A stretch of DNA of 64,000 nucleotides from Zhengitettix transpicula (Eukaryota > Arthropoda > Insecta > Orthoptera > Tetrigidae). Shown piece by piece: positions 49,601 to 61,559 of the stretch. The translations under genes and the position numbers were made by a program. The first letter of the stretch is position 1, and each line of letters starts with the position of its first letter. The stretch is from NCBI GenBank assembly GCA_037074705.1, contig CM073591.1, forward strand, positions 83,928,032 to 83,992,031. Direction: 5' to 3'. Below the pieces are notes generated by a model that searched no databases, was not told where the DNA came from, and saw nothing but the letters and a program-made list of their open reading frames with translations.

Positions 49601-51950
49601 AAATTCGAGGCGATTGTTACTTGAGGAAACATGTTGCGAATAGCATTGACGTTGACCTGAATACGACTTTCATGTGTCCGTGCACGCTTTGTCTCACCCA
49701 GTAAACACTACATCATGTATTTTTGATCATGGCCGAAACTCAATTCAAAGCATGCAGTCAAAAGGTACTCACTTTAAACATTTCATCTGATATGTCAACA
49801 GAGCGCTCCAACTAGTCAGCTGAACTTCATACACACCGATCACATACACAAGTTCGGATAACTCTGTAATTATGAATTTCCGGACCCATGTATTAATACT
49901 CTCTTTTTCTTCTATAAATATGAGGAATTAATACCTGAAATTTTGCCTTCGAGTTTTGTTACACCCAGCAGTGGCCATTTTTGATAAAGTGTTTTTACAC
50001 TTACGGCTAATATTTCTGGTAAGACGCAAAACTACAAAAGGTTGGCACTAGATAAAATTTTGTAGATATACGGATTATAAGTTAGACAAATCGGATGACA
50101 ATTTTCAAAAGAATTTCTCGGCGAATAATGCAATTAAAGAACATCAACTAATTTTAGTATTCATGCCAATGTATAAAAATTTTCAATTTAATTTTACGTC
50201 CTTATATTTTTTTTGTTATATGTAGCAGTAATAAGATGTAATATTTAACTGAAATAATTTGATTTGCTTTGATGTATAACGCAACACGTTAATATTTTGA
50301 CATTGAAACCTTTGTCACTCGTTAGAGAACTTGTAAAGAAGCAGTATTATTTTGATACAAAATTGTATCGTGAAATAATCATCAACAAGTTTGATAAAAG
50401 ATTTGTATATATTTTAAATAACATTTAAATAATTAAAATGTAATCAATCGTGCCTCAAATTATTTGCTAGCACAATTCATCAAATTAAATTGGGAGTCTG
50501 TACTTGACTGGCACATGTACTGTGACAAATTTATTCAACCCGCATATCTCTGCTGAAACATGCTGGTTGAATTTCCATGACTTAGTTGACTTTTTCCTGA
50601 CCGCACATGAAACATGTTAGTTAGGATTTCCAAAGGTCGCATACCATTTCAACGTATCGACAAAAGCTTCAATTTCTTTCAATTGTTTCCTGATTGCATT
50701 CGAAACTAATGCTTGTGAAACTCCCCCTGCTCTGATCTTTTGTCGCTCTCTCACTCTGTGTGCATATCATAGATTATTAACTTCTAATAAGTTCACCAAA
50801 TACGAGTAAACGATTGTTACGGTTTCTTTCACACTGTCGAACAGTTTGCTCTTTTTTTTAAGTCTACATACTCCTTTATAAAAATTATTTTGAAGAAATG
50901 TATTGTGAAAAAAAACTGCATATGGGCCTGTGCGACGAGTAATAATCATTATCATCATTATTATTACAATATAGTATCATAATTATATTTGATTATAATT
51001 ACTGTATTATGTAAAAATTATCTATTAAATATTAAAATTGCCAAAATCATGTCAAGATTATATATGAAACGTAAATACCATACTACAATTCTGCAATCGT
51101 AAGGTGTAGAAGTAAAATTAGTATGATCTTTCTAAAAAAAACTCTGCCAAAGCAAGCAACGTAATCTAAAGCAAAGAAGTTAACTTATCAGCCTTGGTCA
51201 TTTGCCTCCGGAGCACTGAAATTCTGAGGACGCTAAAACGTACCATCAGAATACTAGTACAGATTATGAATCTATTTGTAAACCTTTCTTCAAAAGTTTG
51301 TAAATAATAACTCTATGTAGAGTATAGATTCATGAAATTTTAAATTTTATAAAACGAAAAAATAAATATGATTCAAACGATTAGCGCATTCATATCTATG
51401 ATCGGACAAGTATAGCCTTCTTCTCTACCAGATAATTATTCACAATTCCAGGAACATTTTATATAATAATCGTTATTCAGATAAAATTAAAAATAATAAA
51501 TACAATCGGTAATTGGTGTATGAATATTTTATTCAGTACAGGCGTTTATTCATCCTTCCCCTAATAGTTGAAATTATTTTGCTTGCCAAAATGTTAAATA
51601 TTAAAATATTAATTTTTTGTTTGTATACTTTTTGTTTAGTTCTTTCAACTCTTTTCTTTATTTCTTATTATACGAGCTGGAAGTTCAGATTTCTAGTTTT
51701 CTAGTATTTCAGCACAGAGAATTGTAATGCCGTTTGTGTATGCGTGCTTCTTAGTGTGTGTCGTGGTTTTTGCTAATCTATTTACTGTCTTATTTTTGTG
51801 TCTGCAGTTTCACATTTATTTTATCAAGTAATTGTCTTACCTTATTTGAATTTAAATACTTATTTGTTCAAGAACTGAAGAAATGTTTTGAAACGAAACT
51901 AAGCCAAATAGGCCATATTACTGAAAGGACTAGGATTGTATCTTGAATGA
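46640..51950. other. Intergenic, AT-rich
   Basis: Besides the frame at 47438-47815, a GC-richer patch at 48818-49118 is open on both strands (64 and 86 codons on +, 89 on -) without a recognised motif. Nothing else is seen. Confidence 0.4.
47438..47815 (-). pseudogene. Unassigned 125-codon frame, possibly an odorant-receptor C-terminal relic
   Basis: The minus-strand frame contains GLLVVILSYLGDQILISNN, then after a non-conserved stretch SPTVQKVIRILLVAKGSL, SRTLKLNVEVTFNFYQMNYI and ALKRALEKE. The order (hydrophobic segment, G-D-Q step, later K-x-I-x-x-L-L-V-A-x-x-S-L, then T-L-x-L-N-x-E-x-F ending near an aromatic/Leu segment) resembles the last two exons of insect odorant receptors. The middle starts with gtaataat and ends ttacaaaag, so it could be an unspliced short intron. 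Family-defining residues are weak and no upstream exons were recognised. It could equally be a chance frame in AT-rich DNA. Confidence 0.22.
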
Positions 51951-51952
51951 AC

Positions 51953-52022
51953 CGGGAATCTAACCCGCCACCCCCGCTTGGTTTGCAGGTACTCTCCCAC
52001 CTGATCTATCAGAGTCGACTCC
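51953..52022 (-). repeat. tRNA-like SINE head with A and B boxes
   Basis: The minus strand carries an A-box-like tagatcaggtgggagag and, about 25 bases on, a B-box-like gggttagattccc. The acceptor arms do not pair and no clear anticodon stem forms, so it is a tRNA-derived SINE or tRNA pseudogene. Confidence 0.5.
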
Positions 52023-52065
52023 CAGACAGGTAGGATTATTATTATTATTATTTATTTATTATTTA

Positions 52066-52690
52066 TTAGGGTAACAGGCTACATTAGGGTAATCCACATG
52101 GTGGCAACTCCCCTTTAATAGCATTGGAAGGGATTTGAAAGGGGGGATACGGAAGGGTAGAGGAAGGTAGACAAGCGTTAACTAGGGCCCCGGGCTATCG
52201 TTTAAGGATCCTACCCGGCATTCGCCTAAAAGTAATACATGGAAAACACTAAAAAAACCTGCATCAGGTAGGTCGGGAATTGGGTACTTGTCCCACGCCC
52301 TTCCGATAGCGGGAGAAGAGTTTGCTGTGGGGTCGCAGCATTCCCTTCTCCGCGCCTCGACCAGTTTAGGAGGCAGCTGGCCGACTATTCCAATGGGAAT
52401 AGAGGACAACTCTTATCGTATGCCCAAGGTCTGTGGCCCCGGAACATACACCTCTCTGAACAGGCCGAGGTGCCTCGGCTTGTGGGAACCTTAGTTCAAA
52501 AACGGAGAGAGGAAAAGGCATCCCCAAAGGTAGCCCCTTCCTGTCTCTCCTACAAGGTTCTGCCTGCGAGAGAACATCCCTCGCAGGTACTGCCTGCCAG
52601 TGAATAGCCCTCGCAGACAGCTTCCATGATCCTCCTGCGCCAGGTACGAGACTTCTCCGTCCATTGTATAAGCTTGTGCACAAACTCACC
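52066..52690 (-). repeat. Retroposon family copy 17 (longest)
   Basis: The reverse copy runs from agggtaacaggctacattag beyond ccccaaaggtagccccttcc into a 5' extension with repeated cctcgcaggtactgcctg blocks. The 3' tail is embedded in a TTA-repeat (attattatttatttatt). Confidence 0.82.
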
Positions 52691-52699
52691 TACAAGTTA

Positions 52700-54295
52700 C
52701 CTGACTGATTAATTAACTATCCCTAAATAGCAACAACGAATCTACAGAATCCTCTATTTGACTTAGAATAATGGCTACAAAAGTGGCGGATTAAAGTGAA
52801 CGAAAGAAAAAAAATAAAATAAACACATGCAACATTTATTCTACGCAAGGGTACAAGTTCTATAGTAAAATTAAAGAACGTTGACATACCCAAAACAGAC
52901 AGCATCAAATTACAGGGACTTCACTTTGGTAAAAAACTGTACTGTCTAATAGAAAAAGAATCCCTTACTTCGCTGGTCCTCATTTATAAATCAGTAATCA
53001 AACTAATATGGAATAAAACTATGGGCCTGTGCATCAAAATAAAATATTGAAATCATACAGAGATTCCAATCAAAAATTCTCCGACAACTAGTGAATGCCA
53101 TAGTTCTATTCCATATGTCCATATTTGTTTGATAACTGTTTTATAAATAAGGACTTTGTTTTCCAGCGAAGTTATGGATTATGTAAAAATAACATTATCC
53201 ATTAAGACCTGCGCGTTCGAAACAGATAAAGAAGTTATAGACTAAAGAACCACCACGACAAAACAGATGCCTACCCAAACCCACATATATATTAATAATA
53301 TATATTATATTATATTAAATCAATATACCGACCGAATGTAATTAAAAAACTATCAGTAATGAATCTGAGCTTTTGTTGGGTTGGGTTATATCAGTTTGTT
53401 CATTTGCAGTAAGCTTCGAAACCTTATTGGTAAGTTATCTTCTTTGTTTTAGTTTACGTCGTTATAATTGTGAAGTGTGTTTTTCAAAAGCTCCAACTAA
53501 TTTTACTTCTACACCTGACGAAAGCAACAACGATTGCTAAAACGCAGTGTGATGTTTATTTTTCAGACCTGCTAATTATACTACTGATACAACGTATATA
53601 TATATATATATGATGGTAATTTAAGGTGTTTATACTATTATAGTAAAAGAAGAAGAGGAATGGAGGTTGTCAGGCAATGAAATTGTATTCGGAAATGGGG
53701 TATGATCTTTAGAGAGAGGAGAGAGAGAACGGTTTGAAAACTATAATTAATGTAATTTAAAGTACGGGAGAAATAAAAAATTTAAACGACTGAGAGCGTA
53801 AATGTATTTTTATGTTCTACCAAATAAAAATAAATTAAAACATAATTTTTTAAAAAAAAAATATTTCGCGCCCAACTGATTTTTCCTTGCTGAGCTCACC
53901 GGTTGGCGTGGTAAAGAAAAGAATCTTCTACAATATATTGTAATAAACAAACAAGGTAACGATTAATTCACCCAACATAGGTAAAGCCATAAATGTAATA
54001 AATAACTGGAAGGCTATAATTAAATGAATCAATTAACAAAAAAATTAATTAAAATTTGAATAATTAGCCACACGTTGAAGACGTCTAATATATAATGATT
54101 AAAAAGGTGGTCTGAAATCATAGGAATAAATAACAACATATATTTTAACATTTAACTTAAAAATTTGTTGTTGTTGATAAATTTACATTGTATGAGACCT
54201 ACTTTGCACGCAGAATTCCATCCAGTTAGTAACAAATACTTTAATTTTTATTGATTAATTCGTGGCATTTATGAACATACAGTTCTTATATCATT
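52700..54295. other. Intergenic, AT-rich
   Basis: A CTGACGA-containing repeat end lies at 53505-53560; otherwise nothing is recognised. Confidence 0.45.
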
Positions 54296-54304
54296 ACAAT
54301 CAAA

Positions 54305-54915
54305 TACGTCGAATCTCTTATCTCAGGTCATAACTGGGTTTTATAATTAGAACAAAATCAATGTATAAACTGACAATTAACAATTCAAATATAAAAAGTT
54401 AACCTAAAACAATATGAAAATAAGTGAAAAGAAAACTGAACGAAATCTGACTATATCTTTTTATATATCGTTTACAAATTTGTATAAAAGTTTTGTTACT
54501 CATGGAATGTCTGTCTGGTGCCAGATCTCTCTCTTGTACCTTGAAAACTACCACACTAAAAAGCTATTTTTGACACTGACTCATTGAAGTTATTTAATAC
54601 ACACGATTGAAATACTCGTCCTCTGCTATCTGGAACCTCGGATGAACCGCCTCCTTTAGTCAACTATTGGATTCCGGTCTGCTCTATGCGAAAATTGTTT
54701 AATCAGCGTGAAGCAACCATTTGCTTTTTGACTCATTCACCTTTCAATCGCCGATTCCAGACTGGCGTTCTCCAAGTGCATACTGAGTTTTCTCCGCGCG
54801 CGGTCTCCATTGTTGAACAAAGGAAAAACCCGCCTTCATTGTCGCATTCGTACCGCTTACAATTTAATTATATTAAAAACAATTAATCGCCTGTTTAGTT
54901 GGCATTACAATATAT
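54305..54915. repeat. Three-copy dispersed repeat, copy C
   Basis: It shares ctcaggtcataactgggttt, atcgtttacaaatttgtat, aagttttgttactcatgg and gcgttctccaagtgcata with copy B, in the same orientation. Confidence 0.65.
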
Positions 54916-55009
54916 TGCGGAGATTATCAACGTGTAATGTAATTTTTATTTAATAATTTTTTATTTAATATTATTTTCGGCGTAACTTTGATGCCATAGC
55001 ATTGTTAAG

Positions 55010-55870
55010 TCGGTGTGGCGCAAGAATGCAGAGACTGTAAAGGTTGTTACTCGAGTATTGTAGGAAAAGCGAATGTAAGACGCTCAGAATTTTGACGGAA
55101 ACATTCAGTGTTTTTTTTGGAGCCGGACCGGAGTGTTCATAAAAGTGTGTTTTGGGAGCCTGACTGGTCTGGTCATGGAGTGCGGGTCTAGATTTGGAGA
55201 CCAGTCGAGGATTATTGTGACTAAATAATTAGGCATTAACGTACTTCTACAGCAAAACTGTGTGACAATAAGAAGACAACGTAAAGTTCATGAACAGTTG
55301 TAAGAGAGGCGCTGGAATTTTTGAGAAGTGAAACGATATAGAAATCAGTGTTATGGTCTCTTAATTAAATATTTTCAATAAAAATAAAATAACTGTGGAA
55401 ACAAAATACGGAACCGGCGCAACTCTAAATAAAGTGGTATTTAGAAACTTTATTTCGTTAGATTCTTTTAAATAATTTTGTCTGTCGATTAATATATATT
55501 TTCATTTGTGACTTTTGGTGACATTTTCAAATCAATATAATTATTAGATGCCCAGTAAGCGGGTCGTATATTATGAGAATCATTAAAGCTCAGGCAATTT
55601 GTTAAAAACATAAATATTTACAAAATGTAAAGTAAATCTAAATTGGAATAAATTTTTTTGAAAATATTTTTGTTTAAATTCAAGGTAAAATTCTGTTAAT
55701 TTTCTTACTTTTTAAAAATTTTGAATACCACATAATTTGGCCATAACGTGTTGGCAATTTTATTATTACATTAAAGAGAATACCTCATAATTTGACTCTC
55801 CAACGTGGGGCTTGTTAATAATATTAATTTGTATATTACATAATTTGGCGCTCAACGTGTTGGCTTTTAT
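55010..55870 (+). repeat. Possible LTR-retroelement debris with three primer-binding-site-like repeats
   Basis: Three spaced copies of tttggcgctcaacgtgttgg-like sequence occur at 55736-55755, 55791-55811 and 55844-55864. This resembles the TGGCGCCCAACGTGGGGC-type sequence just inside the 5' LTR of many retroelements. AATAAA-containing sequence lies upstream at about 55375-55390. No paired LTR or gag/pol frame was found. Confidence 0.35.
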
Positions 55871-55879
55871 TTTCCTTTG

Positions 55880-57470
55880 CTTAATTTGTATATTACAATA
55901 TATATATTATAATTTAAGTGATACATACATATATAGAGATTTCCTATATTGAATCCGATAATTACCGTTTAACGGATGACTTTATGTATCGTCGCATTCC
56001 TGATTTCAAAGTATGACATCTAATTTCACACATATGCTGCGTTTGTAATAGTCATTGCTTAAAATATATCTACCTATACCAAGCATTTAGGTTGATATAA
56101 ACATGAGCACCTTATTGCTTATAATGATACGAGCTGCCCGGCGCGGCTTTTAATTAAAAACTACAGGGGTCTGAAGAGGATGCTGTAATCTCTCGCTATT
56201 CCGGCCACTTCGACGCTAACTTGGCCTGCAAGCGTATGCTTCAAAGAAGAGCAGTGAAGCTCTAATTAATTCCCTTCAATGCCTCATTGATTCCTAGGGA
56301 TGCATAAATTAAGCTCACTTTTGTAATTACTGGTGTAAAGTTTTTCAGGAAAACGAACGGAATCCTCCTCTATGTTTATTAAACACTTCTTGGCAGTCTC
56401 GCTGTCCATACCGAAGCTTTCTACTCTCATCTCAGATTCAATTACGTATAATTGATTTCCGACAACTCTGTCAGTAAAATTTACATCGTTTTAATGAAAT
56501 AACGTGCCATAGATGACACAAAAAGTCGACAGGTTTTTCTGCGAAAGTTTACTGAAATATTTCCATTTTTAATCAGCATATTAAATTCAGGTCGCAGAAT
56601 GATCACGTTTTGATGGCTAAAAGCTTAGGAATTTATTTGACTATCAAAATAACTAAAAACTGCTAAAAATTAGCAAAGGTACATCTTTGAATTTAACGAA
56701 TCTCTTGCAATTGTAAATTACACAAACACACACAATCTTATATATATTGATAAAATAACATGTAAATTCATCTTTTTTGGAGAATTTTGAATTTCTTTCT
56801 AAAAAAAATATTTTGGTTTTCTAATTTCTGTTTAAAATTACACGAATTTTAATGTATTTGCATTCATTTTTATCAAAATTCTGCATAAACTTTTTAATAT
56901 TACATATTAAATTTATAATCTCATTTGACAATCATACATGTACCTGATCAGATTTATCATAAATAAAATTCTCGATTTTGGGTATACGAACTATATTGCT
57001 TCGGAGAATTAAATTAATGGAAAAACGTAATTTACTACATGTACTGAGAATAATTTACCTTTTACAACATTTTTTTGTCGATTTTCGTTAATGTATTGTA
57101 ATTTCCGAGTAAATTTAAAACAACAATTACTGTATATGGCCTGCTATATCGGCTGAGTACAAGTTAACGAGGAATCACTCAATACTGATAATGAGTAATG
57201 TTTTGCCCCAAAGCATCAAGTGTCCGAAATGAATAATTGGTTCTAGTATTGGAATTTCCGCTGTCACTTAATTTTCTGCCATCAAATTACTGCATTGTAA
57301 AACAAGACTGGATAATTAATTTCTTGTGATGACGTGTGAGCTGAATGACACTTAGGGGAAGGGCGATAAACAAAATGACTAGTGAAATTTGCAATCAAGT
57401 AGGAGTGGAAAAATAAGAGCTTCCTCTTAATTAGTTAAGTGAAACGATCGTGTAGCGTTTCGCAGTTCAC
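55880..57470. other. Intergenic sequence upstream of the gustatory receptor
   Basis: AT-rich sequence with no recognised element. It must contain the receptor promoter; no TATA box at a convincing distance could be chosen by eye. Confidence 0.45.
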
Positions 57471-57474
57471 TACG

Positions 57475-58191
57475 ATGGCGCGTGAGGAGAACGTCGACGT
57501 AATACTCAACGCATGGCGGCCAATTTACTTCATGGCCAGTCTATTCGGCACAACACCGGTCAGACTCAACAAAGTTATGGGAAGGCACCGAGTTCACACA
57601 TCTTGGATACAAGTCTCGTATTCGATATTGCTCCTAGTCGTTCTTACTACAGCGTACGTCATCTCACTACAACATCCTTCCTCTGTACAGCAGGACGACT
57701 TCCTTAGGCTGGTTTACAGCTTCAGATCAATGGCAGACCTCGCTATGAATTTTATAATTATACTGTTTGCAATTATGAATCAAAAGAGGTTTAAGAGCAC
57801 CGTAAATCTGGCATTTACTTTGCACTACAAATTTGAAATAAGCGGAAACACTACGGCACGAACAAGACGAATAAGGAATCTTATTTTCATAGAAATGTGT
57901 TACCCATTTGTTATCTTGCTTTTACCTTTTGGACTGTATCAGTACTTTAATATTAAAAAAAATACGAAATGGAGTTATCTGGAATCTTTTCTATACGTCG
58001 GACCGAAAGTTTCTATATATCTCATGGAAATACATTTTCTTAACGGTATAATGGTGGTTTATTCATATTTTTCTCGAGTGAATAAAAATTTGTCGGAAAT
58101 GGTTGACACAGCAGAGAACGGAACCAAAAAGGCATGGACTAATAAACAAGTTGCTTTGATTAACAGCGAAGACTCACAAACCACGATAGAG
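57475..58191 (+). CDS. Gustatory receptor (7tm_7 family), exon 1
   Basis: Insect gustatory receptors are seven-helix ligand-gated cation channels of sensory neurons, with the N-terminus inside the cell. This exon gives 239 residues from ATG 57475. It is the first ATG after an in-frame TAA at 57436-57438, with A at -3 and G at +4. The N-terminus has the family's short cytoplasmic lead (LNAWRPIYFMASLFGTTPV). Hydrophobic segments lie at about residues 45-64, 85-101, 133-155 and 170-198 (TM1-TM4). The large intracellular loop then begins (FSRVNKNLSEMVDTAENGTK) and ends DSQTTIE. Donor GTAAGC follows a complete GAG codon, so the intron is phase 0, as is usual for conserved 3' introns of this family. 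The frame is intact. Subfamily (sugar, CO2 or bitter) is not determined. Confidence 0.85.
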
Positions 58192-58644
58192 GTAAGCTTG
58201 CTCGCTACATGATTCGTGACTATTTTAAATAACTTACTTTTATATTCCTTGCTGTTTCATTTATGAAAGCAAGGCTATAATAAATAAGATTATTATATAT
58301 CTCATAATCAGAAGCAAAATCTGAAAATAGAAGAACCACCGCTGAAAGGGTCGTTTCTCTCTTACCCCCAAGTCTTAACTTAAATCCCTAAATAGTTTCC
58401 TTCTGTTCCAAAAGTTTGGTTGAATATTCCTTATTTTCCTCTGATTATAGATAAAGGATTAACTGTTTAAATATCTACCCATGATTACAAGCCATTCTTA
58501 ATAAACTAGAAAAAATATATGTACTTTAACTGTATCTCAAGACATATTATCCATGAACAATTTTGTCTAGGCTTTTGAATTTTCTCAACTGACTAGTTTG
58601 CAGTTGTGTCACTCTCGGCTCTTATATATTTTCTGCTCTTGAAT

Positions 58645-58735
58645 AATCTAACAAGGCTTCCAGAAACGTTGAATGGTATTTATATTATCACTTTGTTTTT
58701 TCTGTATTTGGCTGTCTTTCTTATCTTCTATGAAA
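58645..58735 (+). repeat. Solo end of the 36.6-kb inverted-repeat family
   Basis: Sequence ttccagaaacgttgaatggt, followed by atttatatta..ctttgttttttctgtatttggctgtctttctt, parallels the right terminal repeat at 36956-37020. Confidence 0.65.
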
Positions 58736-58861
58736 TAAAATTGCCTGTATGTGTGTATGTTCCGCATACAAATCTAAACTTGTGGAGAAAATTTCACCAA
58801 ATTTCGTACACGTGTTCCTTGTGACCGGGAAACACTGTCGGAATGAGACACGTTTGCCACC

Positions 58862-59285
58862 CCTAGGAGCGGGGGTGGACGGGGAAGGAGATATTCAAAC
58901 ATGCTAAAACGGCCCATATTTAAATTGGTTAAATACTTTTATAGGTCACAGATTTTGATAGTGTCTCTAAGATGTTATCTGTGAATAATTTCATCCCATT
59001 TCAGCATGGGAAATGAGCACCATTAGAGCTGGGGATGGAGGGTCGTTACAAGAAAATAACGCGAAAACAACAGAGTTTGGAGTCAAAGTCAGGGTTTTGG
59101 ATGTAGCTGAGTTTAATTATAGATTCAACTTGCCGTTTAACTCTCCAAAGCGGAAGTGGTTGGGGGTGGAAATTTTCAAACATGTTAATCGGCCAATTTT
59201 TGCGTCCAATAAATATTTTTAGGGGTCAATTAAATTTATAATATTTCTCTAGATGTTCTCTGTGTATAATTTCAACCTCTATCGT
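58862..59285. repeat. Degenerate tandem duplication, unit about 280 bp
   Basis: agcgggggtggacggggaag ... attcaaacatgctaaaacgg ... agatgttatctgtgaataat is repeated about 280 bases later as agcggaagtggttgggggtg ... ttcaaacatgttaatcggcc ... agatgttctctgtgtataat. Confidence 0.65.
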
Positions 59286-61298
59286 TATGGGAGTTTCAAC
59301 CCGGCCCAATGATGGATACAACAACGTGTCGGCGGCAGTCTCCACCATCGTCGTCTACCCGGCGGAGGTTTCATATATCCGTGATCTTATTCGACTATGC
59401 AGTCCTTAATTTTGGATGGATTCCTTGGAACACTTCAGTTTTATGTGACTTTTTCTACCAAATCATTAAATTGATGATTTGTGTTTACGGAAATTATTAT
59501 GTGTTCTCCTTATGAAGTACTGCTTTCACATACAGCCGAAGAAGCCTCTAGAAAAGGTGTTGTCAGTTCAAATTCTGACCACATTGCACTATCTTTTAAT
59601 AATCGGTATTTCTCAGTACTTCCTCAGCAGCGTAGGAAGAAGTCCTTTCATCGGTCGTTCGGAGAAGCACTGAAGTGAAATATGAATTCATTTTCAAGAT
59701 TTGAAAGTTGCTCCCCGCCCAACGCCCAAGAGGTGGGGAATAAATTCTGGTTGTATTGGATAGAATTTAAAAAATATATAAAACACGTTAACTTTTATTG
59801 TTATGGTCTTTTGTGGATTTCTTGATATATCTCCATTTTTCAACAGTCTTTTTTACCTACCTTGATTTTTATATGTTTCAGAGCAGTCTACCACGAATCG
59901 AAAAAATTGTTCACGATAAAACTAAAATTTTTCATAAAAAATAAGTTAATCTGCAATAAAAACGTGAGCTTCCCATTTAAGGTTTTAAAAAGTTGATCAC
60001 GTGAGAGAATTTCATTGAATAGTTTTTTAAAAAATATTACATCGTATTTTTGTTCTTTCATTCTTATGTGCATTTTTCGAGATAATTGACCGTTACCGGA
60101 CTTTTTCCGCACCTAAATATATAATTAATTTAATCTCTGTTAAACATATAAAATTTAGTCGCATTCATCACGACTCATCTGTTCTATTTGTTTGACAGCA
60201 TCGTAATGAAATTATTAAAATATGCTATTTTGTCAAATCTGGTATAAACTTTGAATTTAATTATTTATAAACGGACTCAAACTATGTTCAAAATTCGCAT
60301 CAGTAAACATGATCAGCTTCTTCAACGCATATTCCGGCGTGTAGCCTCCCTTACTTTTTGCACTTATATATTGTCGACTCTTTATTCTATTCTTCTCAAG
60401 ATTTGTCAACTTCATGCAGGTAATTTCTGTCGTCGTCTTTATGTCTTTGACCTTCTATCTAATGGCCTTCCTTTTTATATCTCATCGATAAACCAAGTCG
60501 ATTCAACCATATTTTAATTAGTGGAATGCCACGTGATTATTCTGAAAATTCTGCAAGATTTGTTATTTGCTACTATAAACGAGTTTCGTAAGCATGAAAA
60601 CTGTGTTTAGGCGTGTGGCTTGTTTTCCAAATTCTTTTCTGTTGATATGATACTAAAAATAGTAGCACGTGTTCGTCTACGTAATACATTGAATTGTCGT
60701 AAATTTCTCGACTTCTAATATTGTTTGAAATAAATTGATGACAACAGTAAAACACTGATAAAATAAATTTCAAAGTCCATAAGTCAAAAAAATTATCCAA
60801 AGGTGTTTCCATGATGAAAACAAAGGAACGAAAAATCTGTACTTCCATAATTTGTGCCGACAACTTATAAACAGGCCAAACAACTACGGTCATCGTCTTA
60901 CACGATATTCCTTCCAAATAAACTCTGCAAAAAACGTCAGAAATGCTAATGAACTTAAATATATTTCTAAAGACAGTCGATTATTTTAGATCAATTAAAA
61001 TTAAATAGGTCCGTCTTCATTCGTATTTGAAATGTGTGACTATGGTTTCTAAGTTTAATTTTGAAGGTAAACAAAGTTGGGGTGAATGTTCATTCTCACC
61101 CCCTTAAACTTTTCATCTTCCGTAGAAAATGAAATACAGGATACGCCGGTACGAATCAGGTGATATACAAATTTTGGAGAGGTATATTTTCCCTTTATTA
61201 AACTTTTCTTACGCAGGAAGCATGTGTAAAATTTAAATAAAATGCAAGCAAATGAAATTGCTTGTGAATGACTTTGAGCGGCGGGCTTGTGTGTGCAG

Positions 61299-61559
61299 AG
61301 GCTGAGGTCATTGCACGACTCCATATGCGACGTGGCTGAGCAAGTGAACGGGCTGTTCTCGCTGCAGATCCTGCTTGCACTCGCAGTGGTTTTCATCGAC
61401 GCTACACTCAACATCTTCTACTCCTACACACAGATAGCGATCGTGGTTGCCGGCCAGGGTGCGGACCTCGCCTCGCAACTCTATTCCTTGTACTGGGTGG
61501 CCCTCAGCGCCGTCGAAGTCGTCGTCATGGCGACGGTGTGCGAGAGCGCCGCTAACGAG
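61299..61559 (+). CDS. Gustatory receptor (7tm_7 family), exon 2
   Basis: Acceptor tgtgtgcag ends at 61298 and the exon resumes in phase 0 with RLRSLHDSICDVAEQVNGLF, the hallmark end of intracellular loop 2 in insect gustatory receptors (L-x-x-L-H-x-x-x-C-D-x-x-x-x-x-N-x-x-F-S-x-Q). TM5 follows (SLQILLALAVVFIDATLNIF), then a loop with QGADLASQLY, then TM6 (WVALSAVEVVVMATVCESAA). The exon ends with GAG at donor GTAACA (61560), again phase 0. It supplies 87 residues, 326 so far, against roughly 370-450 for the family. The TM7 exon with the TY...QF signature is not visible up to 64000. The codons are strikingly GC-rich compared with exon 1. Confidence 0.88.

Larger units (their letters stand above)
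58192..61298 (+). other. Gustatory receptor intron 1 (3.1 kb, phase 0)
   Basis: It runs from GTAAGC to tgtgtgcag. It contains a decayed solo end of the 36.6-kb inverted-repeat family (58645-58735) and a duplicated unit (58862-59285). Several short open stretches occur (59309-59678) with no receptor motif, so no extra exon is called. Confidence 0.75.

Noticed and set aside
51953..52022. tRNA gene on the minus strand
   Set aside because: A and B boxes are present but acceptor and anticodon stems do not form; kept as a SINE-like head.
59309..59678. Extra gustatory-receptor exon in the intron
   Set aside because: The frames lack any 7tm_7 motif, and exons 1 and 2 already join in phase at the expected loop sequence.
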